Assembly: GCA_963519305.1 (NCBI GenBank)
Contig: CAUQMS010000008.1
Coordinates: 114,359-178,358, forward strand
Direction: 5' to 3'
DNA: 64,000 nucleotides
Source of the DNA: Ewingella sp963519305
GTDB lineage: Bacteria > Pseudomonadota > Gammaproteobacteria > Enterobacterales > Enterobacteriaceae
Shown here: one piece after another, positions 8,427 through 16,248 of the stretch
Numbering within the stretch: the stretch's first letter is position 1
Layout of the letters: every line of letters starts with the position of its first letter
Made by a program: the position numbers and the translations under genes
Notes under the pieces: model-generated
The model's database searches: none
What the model was told of the DNA's origin: nothing
Seen by the model: only the letters and a program-made list of their open reading frames with translations

Positions 8427-8911
8427 TTATTGCTTCCTCAAGCCAAAACTGGCTGTCACGGTCATTACTCATTGATGCGCAGGGCACTGTCTGGAAATGT
8501 GCGCCACTTGTCGCTTAACGTCTATTGTAACGATGGCGGGCTTTGGATAAAAACGCCAATTTTTGCAGGGTCTTTCCCCCCGGCTTTCATTCATCCGTTG
8601 GCATCATCACTTTTTAATCAAAGTGTCTGATGGCTCGCAATAATAAACATTCATTCAGAATAACATTTTTGACCGTTGAGTTTAACTCTCTTGTGACTGA
8701 GTTGAGCTGGTCAGAGCACATTTTTAACTCTCTGATAAAAGATGGTTTTTAGAACTGAAAACGGCCATTTTTACAGCACTTTCAATGCTATTAACTTTTT
8801 CTCACAATATGATCTACAATCGAAGCAATTCGTGCTGTTTTGTCTGCTTCTTTTGGGCAATACTCTGACATCTCTGATGTTTAACCTTGGGCCAATATTG
8901 GTAACGACGCC
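8427..8911. other. 485-base noncoding gap between grxD and mepH
   Basis: No convincing gene. In E. coli sodB lies in this neighbourhood, but nothing here encodes a superoxide dismutase. The right half (from about 8640) is AT-rich and probably holds the mepH promoter and a leader. A 73-codon frame at 8742-8963 overlaps mepH and looks accidental. The region contains a short inverted repeat GAGTT-T-AACTC near 8680. Confidence 0.6.
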
Positions 8912-9760
8912 ATGCGTTTATTGTTTACGCTTTCCGTGCTGTTCTTTACCCAGCTGTTTCTGAATCTGGCGCATGCTTCGCCACAAACTAACGTTGCTGC
9001 CGATCAGCGGAAAAGCCACGTCAGTCAGGCAAAACCTGATGAGAGACGAAAGCGAAAAGCCGTTGCCCGAACCAGTAAAAAATCAAAATCAGAGCCAGTG
9101 AAAGAACAAAAAGCAAAAGTTAAAGAAACGAAAAAAGTCACCAGCACCAAGCGGGTTCGCAATGAGCATTCTGAAAAGAAAACGGCTAAAGTGACCCACA
9201 GCAAAGTGACAGCGAAAAAAGAAAGTCGAACGATTGCGAAAAATGAGACCAGTAAAAATAGTAAAAAAGCCTATGGTCGCCATCGAAAATCCAAAGACGT
9301 ACTCGCGAAAGATACCAAACCGATTGCTTTAAGTGCGGCACATAAAAAACGTTATCAACATGCGCAACAGACCGCGATGACCAAACTAATGCACCAGGTA
9401 GGTAAGCCTTATCGCTGGGGAGGCACTTCTCCCAATACCGGTTTCGATTGCAGTGGTTTAGTGTATTACGCGTATAAAGATCTAATTCGTATAAAAATGC
9501 CACGTACCGCCAACGAAATGTACCACCTTCGGGATGCGGCGCCGGTTAAACGCGGTGAGCTGGAGAGTGGCGACTTAGTCTTCTTCAGAATCAATAACCG
9601 GGGCGCAGCAGATCATGTCGGCGTCTATGTAGGAAACGGTAAGTTTATCCAGTCCCCCCGCACAGGTGAAGAGATCAAAATCACCTCACTGGGCGAAGAT
9701 TACTGGCAAGATCACTATGTTGGCGCGCGTCGCGTGATGACGCCTAAAACGATTCGTTAA
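8912..9760 (+). CDS. mepH: Murein DD-endopeptidase MepH (NlpC/P60)
   Basis: 282-residue secreted peptidoglycan hydrolase (E. coli MepH/YdhO 271). It has a signal peptide of about 23 residues ending LAHA-SPQ, then a strongly basic low-complexity linker of roughly 110 residues rich in Lys, Ser and Thr, then an NlpC/P60 domain from about residue 150. Catalytic Cys is in GFDCSGLVYY and the His in AADHVGVYVGNG. Family members cleave D-Ala-mDAP crosslinks during wall growth. The conserved C-terminus VGARRVMTPK matches E. coli. A weak GGTAACG precedes the ATG. It ends at a terminator, so it is likely monocistronic. Confidence 0.93.
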   Translation: MRLLFTLSVLFFTQLFLNLAHASPQTNVAADQRKSHVSQAKPDERRKRKAVARTSKKSKSEPVKEQKAKVKETKKVTSTKRVRNEHSEKKTAKVTHSKVTAKKESRTIAKNETSKNSKKAYGRHRKSKDVLAKDTKPIALSAAHKKRYQHAQQTAMTKLMHQVGKPYRWGGTSPNTGFDCSGLVYYAYKDLIRIKMPRTANEMYHLRDAAPVKRGELESGDLVFFRINNRGAADHVGVYVGNGKFIQSPRTGEEIKITSLGEDYWQDHYVGARRVMTPKTIR

Positions 9761-9865
9761 GTCCGCGGTACCGCTAATCAGCAATGAATAGCATTTAACG
9801 AAACGTTTATGAAACAGTCACTCGCTAAGACGGTATTTTGCGAAAGATGTAAAACAGATTAGTGA

Positions 9866-9902
9866 AAAGGGCGAGTCCTGTTAAAGGAATCGCCCTTTTT
9901 TT
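9866..9902 (+). terminator. Terminator after mepH
   Basis: GGGCGA-G-TCCT (9869-9879) pairs with AGGA-A-TCGCCC (9885-9895), followed by seven T. Confidence 0.9.
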
Positions 9903-9942
9903 CTGACCTTTTTACTCTCAGCGGATGAAGGTAGAAAAAGGA

Positions 9943-10032
9943 TCAGTGCATCACTGCGGTAAAACTGAAAGCCATAATCATTGCCAGTGCGCCAACCACA
10001 GTAATGAGAGCAAATTTCAAATTGGTATCCAT
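9943..10032 (-). CDS. ynhF: 29-residue membrane protein YnhF
   Basis: Small protein beginning MDTNLKFALITVVGALA and ending FTAVMH: one membrane helix with a short charged N-terminus. It has the length (29) and pattern of E. coli YnhF, which also lies beside purR and starts MSTDLKFSL. AGAAGGGG lies 6 bases before the ATG. A longer in-frame reading to 10218 exists but lacks a start of comparable quality. Function unknown; the E. coli protein is an inner-membrane miniprotein. Confidence 0.9.
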   Translation of the reverse strand: MDTNLKFALITVVGALAMIMAFSFTAVMH

Positions 10033-10305
10033 TAAAACCCCTTCTGGATCAAATGTGGCCTTTTTATAAGCCATACAGTTTGTGTGCCAACGCATTTTCT
10101 CACAGTTTTGTTTTAAAATCCCGTGATCATTCCCTGCGTTACGAAGACTTTTTACTTCCCCTTTACCAAGATATAAGAGAAAATTCGCGGTTACCACACT
10201 GCGTGCGGGTCGATTCATTCCGATGTTCTTTCAGACAGTTGTCATTCTCTGAAAACCCACCAACGATTTCACTGCTCATCTCTTTTTCAGCAGTCAGATC
10301 CACGC

Positions 10306-10345
10306 AGGCAAACGATTAACATAATGCTAACGTGCTAAAGCACGT
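10306..10345 (+). promoter_or_regulatory. purR operator and leader stem-loop
   Basis: AGGCAAACGATTAACA (10306-10321) matches the left half and centre of the PurR box, and resembles the E. coli purR autoregulatory site AGGCAAACGTTTACCT. It is followed at 10330-10345 by a 7-2-7 inverted repeat ACGTGCT-AA-AGCACGT directly before the ribosome site. The rest of the 334-base ynhF-purR gap shows no gene. Confidence 0.65.
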
Positions 10346-10366
10346 CAGACAGGAGTCATTCTTTTC

Positions 10367-11392
10367 ATGGCAACGATAAAAGATGTCGCAAAGCGGGCTG
10401 GCGTTTCCACCACAACCGTGTCGCACGTCATCAATAAAACACGTTTCGTCGCCGAAGAAACTAAAGCCGCCGTGCAGACAGCGATAAAAGAGCTGCACTA
10501 CTCCCCCAGTGCGGTGGCGCGTAGCCTCAAGGTCAACAATACCAAATCGATCGGATTGCTGGCGACATCCAGCGAAGCGCCCTATTTTGCCGAAGTGATC
10601 GAGGCCGTAGAAAACAGCTGTTTTGCCAAAGGCTACACACTGATTTTGTGTAATTCGCACAATAATCTCGATAAACAGCAGGCCTATCTGGCCATGCTGG
10701 CGCAAAAACGCGTCGATGGTCTGCTGGTCATGTGCGCGGAATATCCTGATGCGCTGCTTGATATGCTCGAAGAGTATCGCGCGATCCCGATGGTGGTGAT
10801 GGACTGGGGCGAAGCACGGAAAAACTTTACCGACAGTATCATCGATAATGCCTTTGAAGGTGGCTATATGGCCGGGCGCTATCTGATTGAACGCGGTCAT
10901 CGTGATATCGGTGTGATCCCCGGGCAATTGGCCCGCAACACCGGTGGCGGCCGCTTCCAGGGCTTCGTCAAAGCCATGACGGAGGCCAATATTCCGCTGC
11001 GTGAAGAGTGGGTGGTTCAGGGCGATTTCGAGCCTGAGTCGGGCTATCAGGCGATGCATAAAATATTGATGCAGAAACAGCGTCCGACAGCGGTATTCTG
11101 CGGCGGTGACGTCATGGCGATGGGCGCTATTTGTGCCGCCGATGAAATGGGTCTGCGGGTGCCGCAGGATATTTCGGTGATCGGGTATGATAACGTGCGC
11201 AACGCCCGTTACTTCTCCCCAGCACTGACGACTATCCACCAGCCAAAAGAGCGCCTGGGTGAGATGGCATTCACCATGCTACTGGATCGTATCATCAGTA
11301 AGCGTGAAGAATCGCAGACCATTGAAGTCCATCCCAAACTGGTTGAACGCCGCTCGGTAGCCGATGGTCCTTACCGCGATTATCGTCGTTAA
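10367..11392 (+). CDS. purR: Purine repressor PurR
   Basis: 341-residue LacI-family repressor, the E. coli length. The helix-turn-helix and hinge helix occupy residues 1-57 (TIKDVAKRAGVSTTTVSHVI, then PSAVARSLK), followed by a two-lobed periplasmic-binding-like domain that takes hypoxanthine or guanine as corepressor. PurR represses de novo purine and pyrimidine synthesis and itself; a candidate operator lies about 50 bases upstream. ACAGGAG precedes the ATG. A long opposite-strand frame covering most of the gene is a codon-bias shadow. Confidence 0.97.
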   Translation: MATIKDVAKRAGVSTTTVSHVINKTRFVAEETKAAVQTAIKELHYSPSAVARSLKVNNTKSIGLLATSSEAPYFAEVIEAVENSCFAKGYTLILCNSHNNLDKQQAYLAMLAQKRVDGLLVMCAEYPDALLDMLEEYRAIPMVVMDWGEARKNFTDSIIDNAFEGGYMAGRYLIERGHRDIGVIPGQLARNTGGGRFQGFVKAMTEANIPLREEWVVQGDFEPESGYQAMHKILMQKQRPTAVFCGGDVMAMGAICAADEMGLRVPQDISVIGYDNVRNARYFSPALTTIHQPKERLGEMAFTMLLDRIISKREESQTIEVHPKLVERRSVADGPYRDYRR

Positions 11393-11418
11393 CAGCGTAG
11401 CGCTGAAAGTCATTACCT

Positions 11419-11443
11419 AACGCCTGCCTATTTGCAGGCGTTT
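11419..11443. terminator. Terminator between convergent purR and punR
   Basis: CGCCTGC (11421-11427) and GCAGGCG (11434-11440) followed by TTTTT on the plus strand. It abuts the punR stop codon. Confidence 0.88.
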
Positions 11444-12349
11444 TTAATTGCGCAACCACTCGTGGTTAAGCGTGGGAGTATCGCCCAGATAATCCAAAAG
11501 CCATGCCAGCGCCGGAGACTGGTTACTCTGATCCCAGGTCAGACAGCAGGCACTTTCTGGAAATGCTGTAGCTAACGTCAGCACACGTAGTTTTTGCTGC
11601 GAGATCCAGTCTTCAACCAGATGCACCGGCATCATTCCTACGCACAGTCCTTCACACAGGCAATCTATGGCGCAGGTCCAGTCGGGGACCACCAGACGTC
11701 GCTGATTATTTAGCGTCCAGGTATCACGCTTTGGCAAGTTGCGCGACGTATCTTCGATACAAAGTGCCGGATAGGCACGCAACTGCTCATCAATCAATGG
11801 CGCGGTGAACGCCGCCAGCGGATGGTCCGGGCTGACCACACAGTGCCAGTCCATAAACCCCATGTCCCTGAAACTAAAACGCCCACCGGTGGGCACAGCA
11901 CGCGTTGCACCGATGGCAACATCCGCACGGCCATCCACCAGCGCATCCCACACGCCATTGAACACCTCGGAATGGATGATCAGTTCTGTATCGGGGAATG
12001 CCCGGTAGAAATCGGTAACCAGCCGCCGCGACCTTTCCGGTTTCACAATGCGGTCTACCGCCACATTGAGTTGCCCACGCCAGCCATTTGCCACCTGCTG
12101 ACACTGACGACGCGTCGCTATCATTTTTTTGATAAGCAACCGGGCCTCTTCCACAAAAACCTGACCCGCCGCGGTCAGTTCTACATCCCGGTGACGCCGT
12201 TCAAACAGCGGTACCGCCAGCCATTGCTCCAGCTGGCGAACGGTGTAGCTTACCGCCGACGGAACACGATGCAGTTCTTGTGCCGCCGCACTGAAACTGC
12301 CGGTACGCGCCACGGCATCGACCACTTCTAACGAATATTCTGACCACAT
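11444..12349 (-). CDS. punR: LysR-type regulator PunR
   Basis: 301-residue LysR-type activator, formerly YdhB. The helix-turn-helix occupies about residues 5-60 (GSFSAAAQELHRVPSAVSYT), followed by the effector-binding domain. The start at 12349 (MWSEYSLEVV) matches the E. coli protein and has GGAGA 8 bases upstream; the open frame continues 16 codons further. In E. coli PunR activates the divergent transporter gene punC in response to purine nucleosides. The same divergent layout with a 170-base shared region is kept here, next to purR. Confidence 0.93.
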   Translation of the reverse strand: MWSEYSLEVVDAVARTGSFSAAAQELHRVPSAVSYTVRQLEQWLAVPLFERRHRDVELTAAGQVFVEEARLLIKKMIATRRQCQQVANGWRGQLNVAVDRIVKPERSRRLVTDFYRAFPDTELIIHSEVFNGVWDALVDGRADVAIGATRAVPTGGRFSFRDMGFMDWHCVVSPDHPLAAFTAPLIDEQLRAYPALCIEDTSRNLPKRDTWTLNNQRRLVVPDWTCAIDCLCEGLCVGMMPVHLVEDWISQQKLRVLTLATAFPESACCLTWDQSNQSPALAWLLDYLGDTPTLNHEWLRN

Positions 12350-12519
12350 TGCCTTGTCTCCGCACCTGCTTTCAATTTTTTTGATACAAGAGTGCAAATA
12401 TTAGCGTTTCACAAGCGGTAAGCCAAACCTTTACACTTCGCGCCTGAGACTTCCTGCACGTTGTGCCGCTGTTCAATCATTTTTCGCATAACAAACATCG
12501 CCAGTAAAAAGAGAAAATC

Positions 12520-13728
12520 ATGAAACCCTCCTTTGGATTTATGCTCTACCTCGCCGGGTTGAGTATGCTGGGCTTTTTAGCCACCGATATGTACCTCCCT
12601 GCTTTTAGCACCATGCAGATGACGCTGGCGACCACGCCAGGTTTTATCAGCGCCAGCCTCAGTATTTTTCTGGGTGGCTTTGCCATCGGACAATTGCTGT
12701 GGGGACCACTGTCAGACAAGCTCGGCCGCCGGCCTGTACTTATTGCCGGTTTGACGCTTTTCGCTCTGGGCTGTCTGGGAATGATCTGGGTACAGAACAT
12801 CTATTTGCTGCTGGCGCTGCGTTTCCTCCAGGCCATTGGGGTATGTGCTGCTGCAGTCAGCTGGCAGGCGCTGGTCGTTGATCGTTACTCTGCGGATGTC
12901 GCAAAACGGACTTTCGCAACTATCATGCCGCTGGTTGCGTTATCTCCTGCGCTGGCACCGCTGCTGGGTGCCTGGGTCTTAAATCACTTCGACTGGGAAG
13001 CTATCTTCGCCCTGCTTCTGGCGATTGGCGTTCTGCTGTTAATTTGCTCATTCCGTATTCAGGAAACTAAGAAAACGGCCGGTCACCAGAAAGCTAACCG
13101 TATCGGTTTTTTCAAACTGCTGGCTTCGCCGGTATTCAGCGGTAACGTCATGATTTATGCCGCGTGTTCTGCCGGCTTTTTTGCCTGGCTGACCGGTTCG
13201 CCGTTTATCCTCAGTGACATGGGCTATACGCCGGGCGTTATCGGCCTGAGTTATGTACCCCAGACTATCGCTTTCCTGGTGGGCGGTTTTGGCTGCCGCA
13301 TGTTGATTAACAAGATCGATGGCAACCGTATTCTTCCCTGGCTTCTCGCAGGTTACGCACTGAGCGTCGTGGCGCTTTATCTGGTGGCAACACTCACCAA
13401 CGCGACGCTTATCACTTTGCTGATCCCGTTCTGCCTGATGGCGCTGGTGAACGGTGCCTGTTATCCGATTGTTGTCGCGAACGCACTTATGCCATTTCCT
13501 GCTAATACAGGGAAGGCCGCTGCGTTGCAAAATACACTACAATTAGGTTTGTGCTTTTTGGCCAGCCTGCTGGTCTCGGCATTCATTGCCCGGCCGTTAC
13601 TGGCCACGGTAACAGTTATGTTGGGAACGCTGCTACTGGTTGCGCTGGGTTTTGTGATGGTAAAAAAGAATGCAAAACAGAATGATGCAATGAAAGTGGC
13701 AAACAAAGAAGAACTGGCTCGCGGTTAA
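12520..13728 (+). CDS. punC: Purine nucleoside MFS transporter PunC
   Basis: 402-residue major-facilitator protein with 12 predicted helices, formerly YdhC and of the Bcr/CflA subfamily (E. coli 403). The family motif between helices 2 and 3 is visible (GPLSDKLGRRPVL), and ATDMYLPAF in helix 1 is typical of the Bcr group. E. coli PunC imports inosine and related nucleosides and is activated by PunR, which is divergently encoded here. AAGAGAAAATC precedes the ATG. No clear terminator follows within the next 100 bases. Confidence 0.92.
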   Translation: MKPSFGFMLYLAGLSMLGFLATDMYLPAFSTMQMTLATTPGFISASLSIFLGGFAIGQLLWGPLSDKLGRRPVLIAGLTLFALGCLGMIWVQNIYLLLALRFLQAIGVCAAAVSWQALVVDRYSADVAKRTFATIMPLVALSPALAPLLGAWVLNHFDWEAIFALLLAIGVLLLICSFRIQETKKTAGHQKANRIGFFKLLASPVFSGNVMIYAACSAGFFAWLTGSPFILSDMGYTPGVIGLSYVPQTIAFLVGGFGCRMLINKIDGNRILPWLLAGYALSVVALYLVATLTNATLITLLIPFCLMALVNGACYPIVVANALMPFPANTGKAAALQNTLQLGLCFLASLLVSAFIARPLLATVTVMLGTLLLVALGFVMVKKNAKQNDAMKVANKEELARG

Positions 13729-13808
13729 CGTGAAGATGCTAACCAATTGTCATAATACCCTTACGTGACAGTCACTTAAAGAATGTAATCGCCGCGCGCT
13801 ATTTGTTA

Positions 13809-13837
13809 TTGAGAATGCGCGCAGGCGAGTTTATACT
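13809..13837 (+). promoter_or_regulatory. cfa sigma-70 promoter giving a long leader
   Basis: TTGAGA (13809-13814), a 17-base spacer and TATACT (13832-13837). Transcription would begin near 13844, leaving a leader of about 250 bases before cfa. This parallels the long-leader cfa transcript of E. coli, which is controlled by small RNAs such as RydC. The 13729-14095 region holds no gene that I can support. Confidence 0.7.
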
Positions 13838-14095
13838 CAATAAAACCTCTAAAAATAACATTTATACTAAGCTTTTATCACAAGTAACTTTCGTGCGCGG
13901 GCACTGCGTCACGTTTTATAAAAAGGATTTTTCACCCCATACCGATCCGGTTACGGGTGTTCTTCTAATTTCCTCTGTTCATAGTCGCATATCAGACAAG
14001 GCGGATTAACCGTCTGTTCTCATAATGACCTGCATAAATTGCCTTGGTTTTTTCCGGCAGGTTAATAAGTCAGAAGAGAAAGTGATGGAGAAGCT

Positions 14096-15247
14096 ATGAG
14101 TTCATCGTGTGTAGAAGATCTGAGTATTCAGGACAATCAGTGGTATCGAATCGTCAATGAAATGTTGGGCATGGCAGATGTACAGATCAACGGCACCCGC
14201 CCATTCGACATTAAAGTAAAAAACCCTGATTTTTTTAAGCGCGTTTTACAGGAAGGCTCATTGGGCCTGGGTGAAAGTTACATGGATGGCTGGTGGGAAT
14301 GCGAACGACTGGATATTTTCTTCCAGCGCGTCCTGAATGCCGGTCTTGAAAGTAGACTTCCCCGACATTTTAAAGACACACTTCGCGTCGCAGCCGCCCG
14401 GCTTACCAATCTTCAATCCAAAAAACGCGCCTGGATTGTCGGTAAAGAGCATTATGATCTCGGTAATGACCTCTTCAGTCTGATGCTTGACCCTTATATG
14501 CAATATTCTTGTGCCTACTGGAAAGACGCCACAACCCTTGAGCAGGCTCAGGAAGCAAAATTAAAAATGATTTGCGATAAGCTGCAACTAAAACCCGGCC
14601 TGCGTTTGCTGGATATTGGCTGCGGTTGGGGTGGTCTGTCGGAATACGCTGCCAAACATTACGGCGTCAGCGTTGTCGGTGTGACTATTTCGGCTGAGCA
14701 GCAAAAAATGGCTCAGGATCGCTGTAAAGATCTCGATGTAACCATTTTGCTGCAAGATTACCGCGACCTGAATGACCAATTTGATCGCATTGTTTCGGTA
14801 GGAATGTTTGAGCATGTCGGGCCGAAGAATTACCAGACTTACTTCGACGTGGTAAAACGCAATATCAAGCCAGACGGTTTATTCCTGCTCCATACCATTG
14901 GCTCGAATAAATCGGATCTGAGCGTCGACCCTTGGATCGATAAATATATCTTCCCTAATGGCTGTTTACCTTCTATCAAACAGATTGCGCAGACGACCGA
15001 ATCCCTGTTTGTGATGGAAGACTGGCACAATATTGGCGCGGACTATGACCGCACGCTGATGGCGTGGCTGGAGCGTTTCCTACAGGCATGGCCGACACTA
15101 GCGGATAAATACTCCGACCGCTTCGAACGCATGTTCACCTACTATCTGAATGCCTGTGCCGGTGCTTTCCGCGCCCGTGATATTCAGTTGTGGCAGGTGT
15201 TGTTTAGCCCGCAAGGTGTGGAAGGCGGAATTCGCGTACCGCGTTAA
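14096..15247 (+). CDS. cfa: Cyclopropane-fatty-acid synthase
   Basis: 383-residue enzyme (E. coli 382) that adds a methylene group from S-adenosylmethionine to cis double bonds of membrane phospholipid acyl chains. The N-terminal lipid-binding domain covers about residues 1-115. The SAM-binding loop LLDIGCGWGG is at 171-180. Further landmarks are VGMFEHVG and YYLNACAGAFRARDIQLWQV at the C-terminus. GGAGAAG lies 5 bases before the ATG. It is expected to rise in stationary phase and acid stress, and a bidirectional terminator separates it from the convergent ribC. Confidence 0.97.
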   Translation: MSSSCVEDLSIQDNQWYRIVNEMLGMADVQINGTRPFDIKVKNPDFFKRVLQEGSLGLGESYMDGWWECERLDIFFQRVLNAGLESRLPRHFKDTLRVAAARLTNLQSKKRAWIVGKEHYDLGNDLFSLMLDPYMQYSCAYWKDATTLEQAQEAKLKMICDKLQLKPGLRLLDIGCGWGGLSEYAAKHYGVSVVGVTISAEQQKMAQDRCKDLDVTILLQDYRDLNDQFDRIVSVGMFEHVGPKNYQTYFDVVKRNIKPDGLFLLHTIGSNKSDLSVDPWIDKYIFPNGCLPSIKQIAQTTESLFVMEDWHNIGADYDRTLMAWLERFLQAWPTLADKYSDRFERMFTYYLNACAGAFRARDIQLWQVLFSPQGVEGGIRVPR

Positions 15248-15269
15248 TTCAACGGTACTCCTCACATAA

Positions 15270-15300
15270 AAAAGCCGGACAGTTATCTGCCCGGCTTTTA
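15270..15300. terminator. Bidirectional terminator between cfa and ribC
   Basis: AAAAGCCGG (15270-15278) and CCGGCTTTT (15291-15299) with an A-run before and T-run after. Confidence 0.9.
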
Positions 15301-15329
15301 TTTTTTACGCGGTGTAAAACCCAAAAGTC

Positions 15330-15986
15330 TTATTTCTCTTGCTGCTCAACCATCGCCTGAGCCGTGGCGATGGCCGCCTCACGGCTGGATAACACGCGCT
15401 CGACCGTATCGACAATAGCCTGCGTTTGCGGGTCGATTTCAATATTAATTTTATCGCCCAAACGCTTAGCACCCAGAGTGGTTCGCTGCAAAGTTTCAGG
15501 GATCAGATGCACACAGAAACGGGTTTTGGTTACCTCTCCCACGGTGAGGCTAATTCCGTCGATGCCGATGAACCCTTTATGTAAAACATATTTCATCAAA
15601 TCTTCATGTGGCATACGGAACCAGATTTGGCGGTTATGTTCTGAGGTGAGAATTTTCGCCACTTCTGCCGTACACATTATGTGCCCGGACATCAGGTGCC
15701 CGCCAATTTCGTCATCAAAACGGGCAGCGCGCTCCAGATTCACCTGCGAGCCAGGCTGTAAATCGCCCAGATTAGTCAGACGAAGCGTCTCTTTTACCAG
15801 GTCAAAACTGACCAGATCGCCATTCACCTCGGTGACCGTCAGGCAACAACCATTGTGCGACACTGAAGCACCCAGCTCCAGATTATCGAGCATGTGTGCA
15901 GGCATCTGCACAATGTGGGTGCGAAAATTAGGTTTTTCAACGATGGACACTAACGTTCCTGTGCCCTGAACAATACCGGTAAACAT
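15330..15986 (-). CDS. ribC: Riboflavin synthase, alpha subunit
   Basis: 218-residue enzyme (E. coli 213; called ribE in some nomenclatures) that dismutates two 6,7-dimethyl-8-ribityllumazine molecules to riboflavin. Two lumazine-binding repeats are visible: one starting MFTGIVQGTG and one starting at about residue 98 with GGHLMSGHI. The start was set at MFTGIVQ, which is invariant in the family; GAGG lies upstream. No FMN riboswitch is visible in the 260-base divergent region shared with mdtK. Confidence 0.95.
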   Translation of the reverse strand: MFTGIVQGTGTLVSIVEKPNFRTHIVQMPAHMLDNLELGASVSHNGCCLTVTEVNGDLVSFDLVKETLRLTNLGDLQPGSQVNLERAARFDDEIGGHLMSGHIMCTAEVAKILTSEHNRQIWFRMPHEDLMKYVLHKGFIGIDGISLTVGEVTKTRFCVHLIPETLQRTTLGAKRLGDKINIEIDPQTQAIVDTVERVLSSREAAIATAQAMVEQQEK

Positions 15987-16167
15987 AGGCCATGCCTCAT
16001 TCATTTTTGTGCAGTAAAGCACCTGCAGTGTATTTCGTTTCTGCCTGCCAGTTTGCCGCAGATTTAATAGAAAGCCAAATCAATGAAGGCAAAATATCAG
16101 CAACTGAAAAGAGGACAAAACGTAACTCGCCGGTAACAGCTTTGATTGCTTAAAAAGTCTGACGATG

Positions 16168-16225
16168 TACAATCTTTGGGTTATTTTCCGCTATTTTAGC
16201 GTCACGCCCTGCGTGGCGTTTTTTA
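16168..16225 (+). promoter_or_regulatory. mdtK leader with terminator-like hairpin
   Basis: A -10-like TACAAT lies at 16168-16173. About 30 bases later ACGCC (16204-16208) can pair with GGCGT (16215-16219), followed by TTTTTT (16219-16224), only 24 bases before the GTG start. An alternative stem CACGC/GCGTG (16203-16207 with 16211-16215) uses the same bases and would disrupt the first. The arrangement looks like an attenuator; no -35 with good spacing was found. Confidence 0.5.
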
Positions 16226-16248
16226 TTCAAAACATGAAAGGTGTATGC

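Noticed and set aside
8742..8963. 73-codon frame before mepH
   Set aside because: It overlaps the mepH start, has no ribosome site and an atypical Cys/Phe-rich composition.
10316..11239. Long opposite-strand frame over purR
   Set aside because: It is an antisense shadow of purR, whose protein is recognised over its full length; similar shadows lie over arnB (56174-57256) and sufD (23582-24322).
15987..16160. FMN riboswitch before ribC
   Set aside because: The conserved RFN core is not visible; in enterobacteria it precedes ribB instead.
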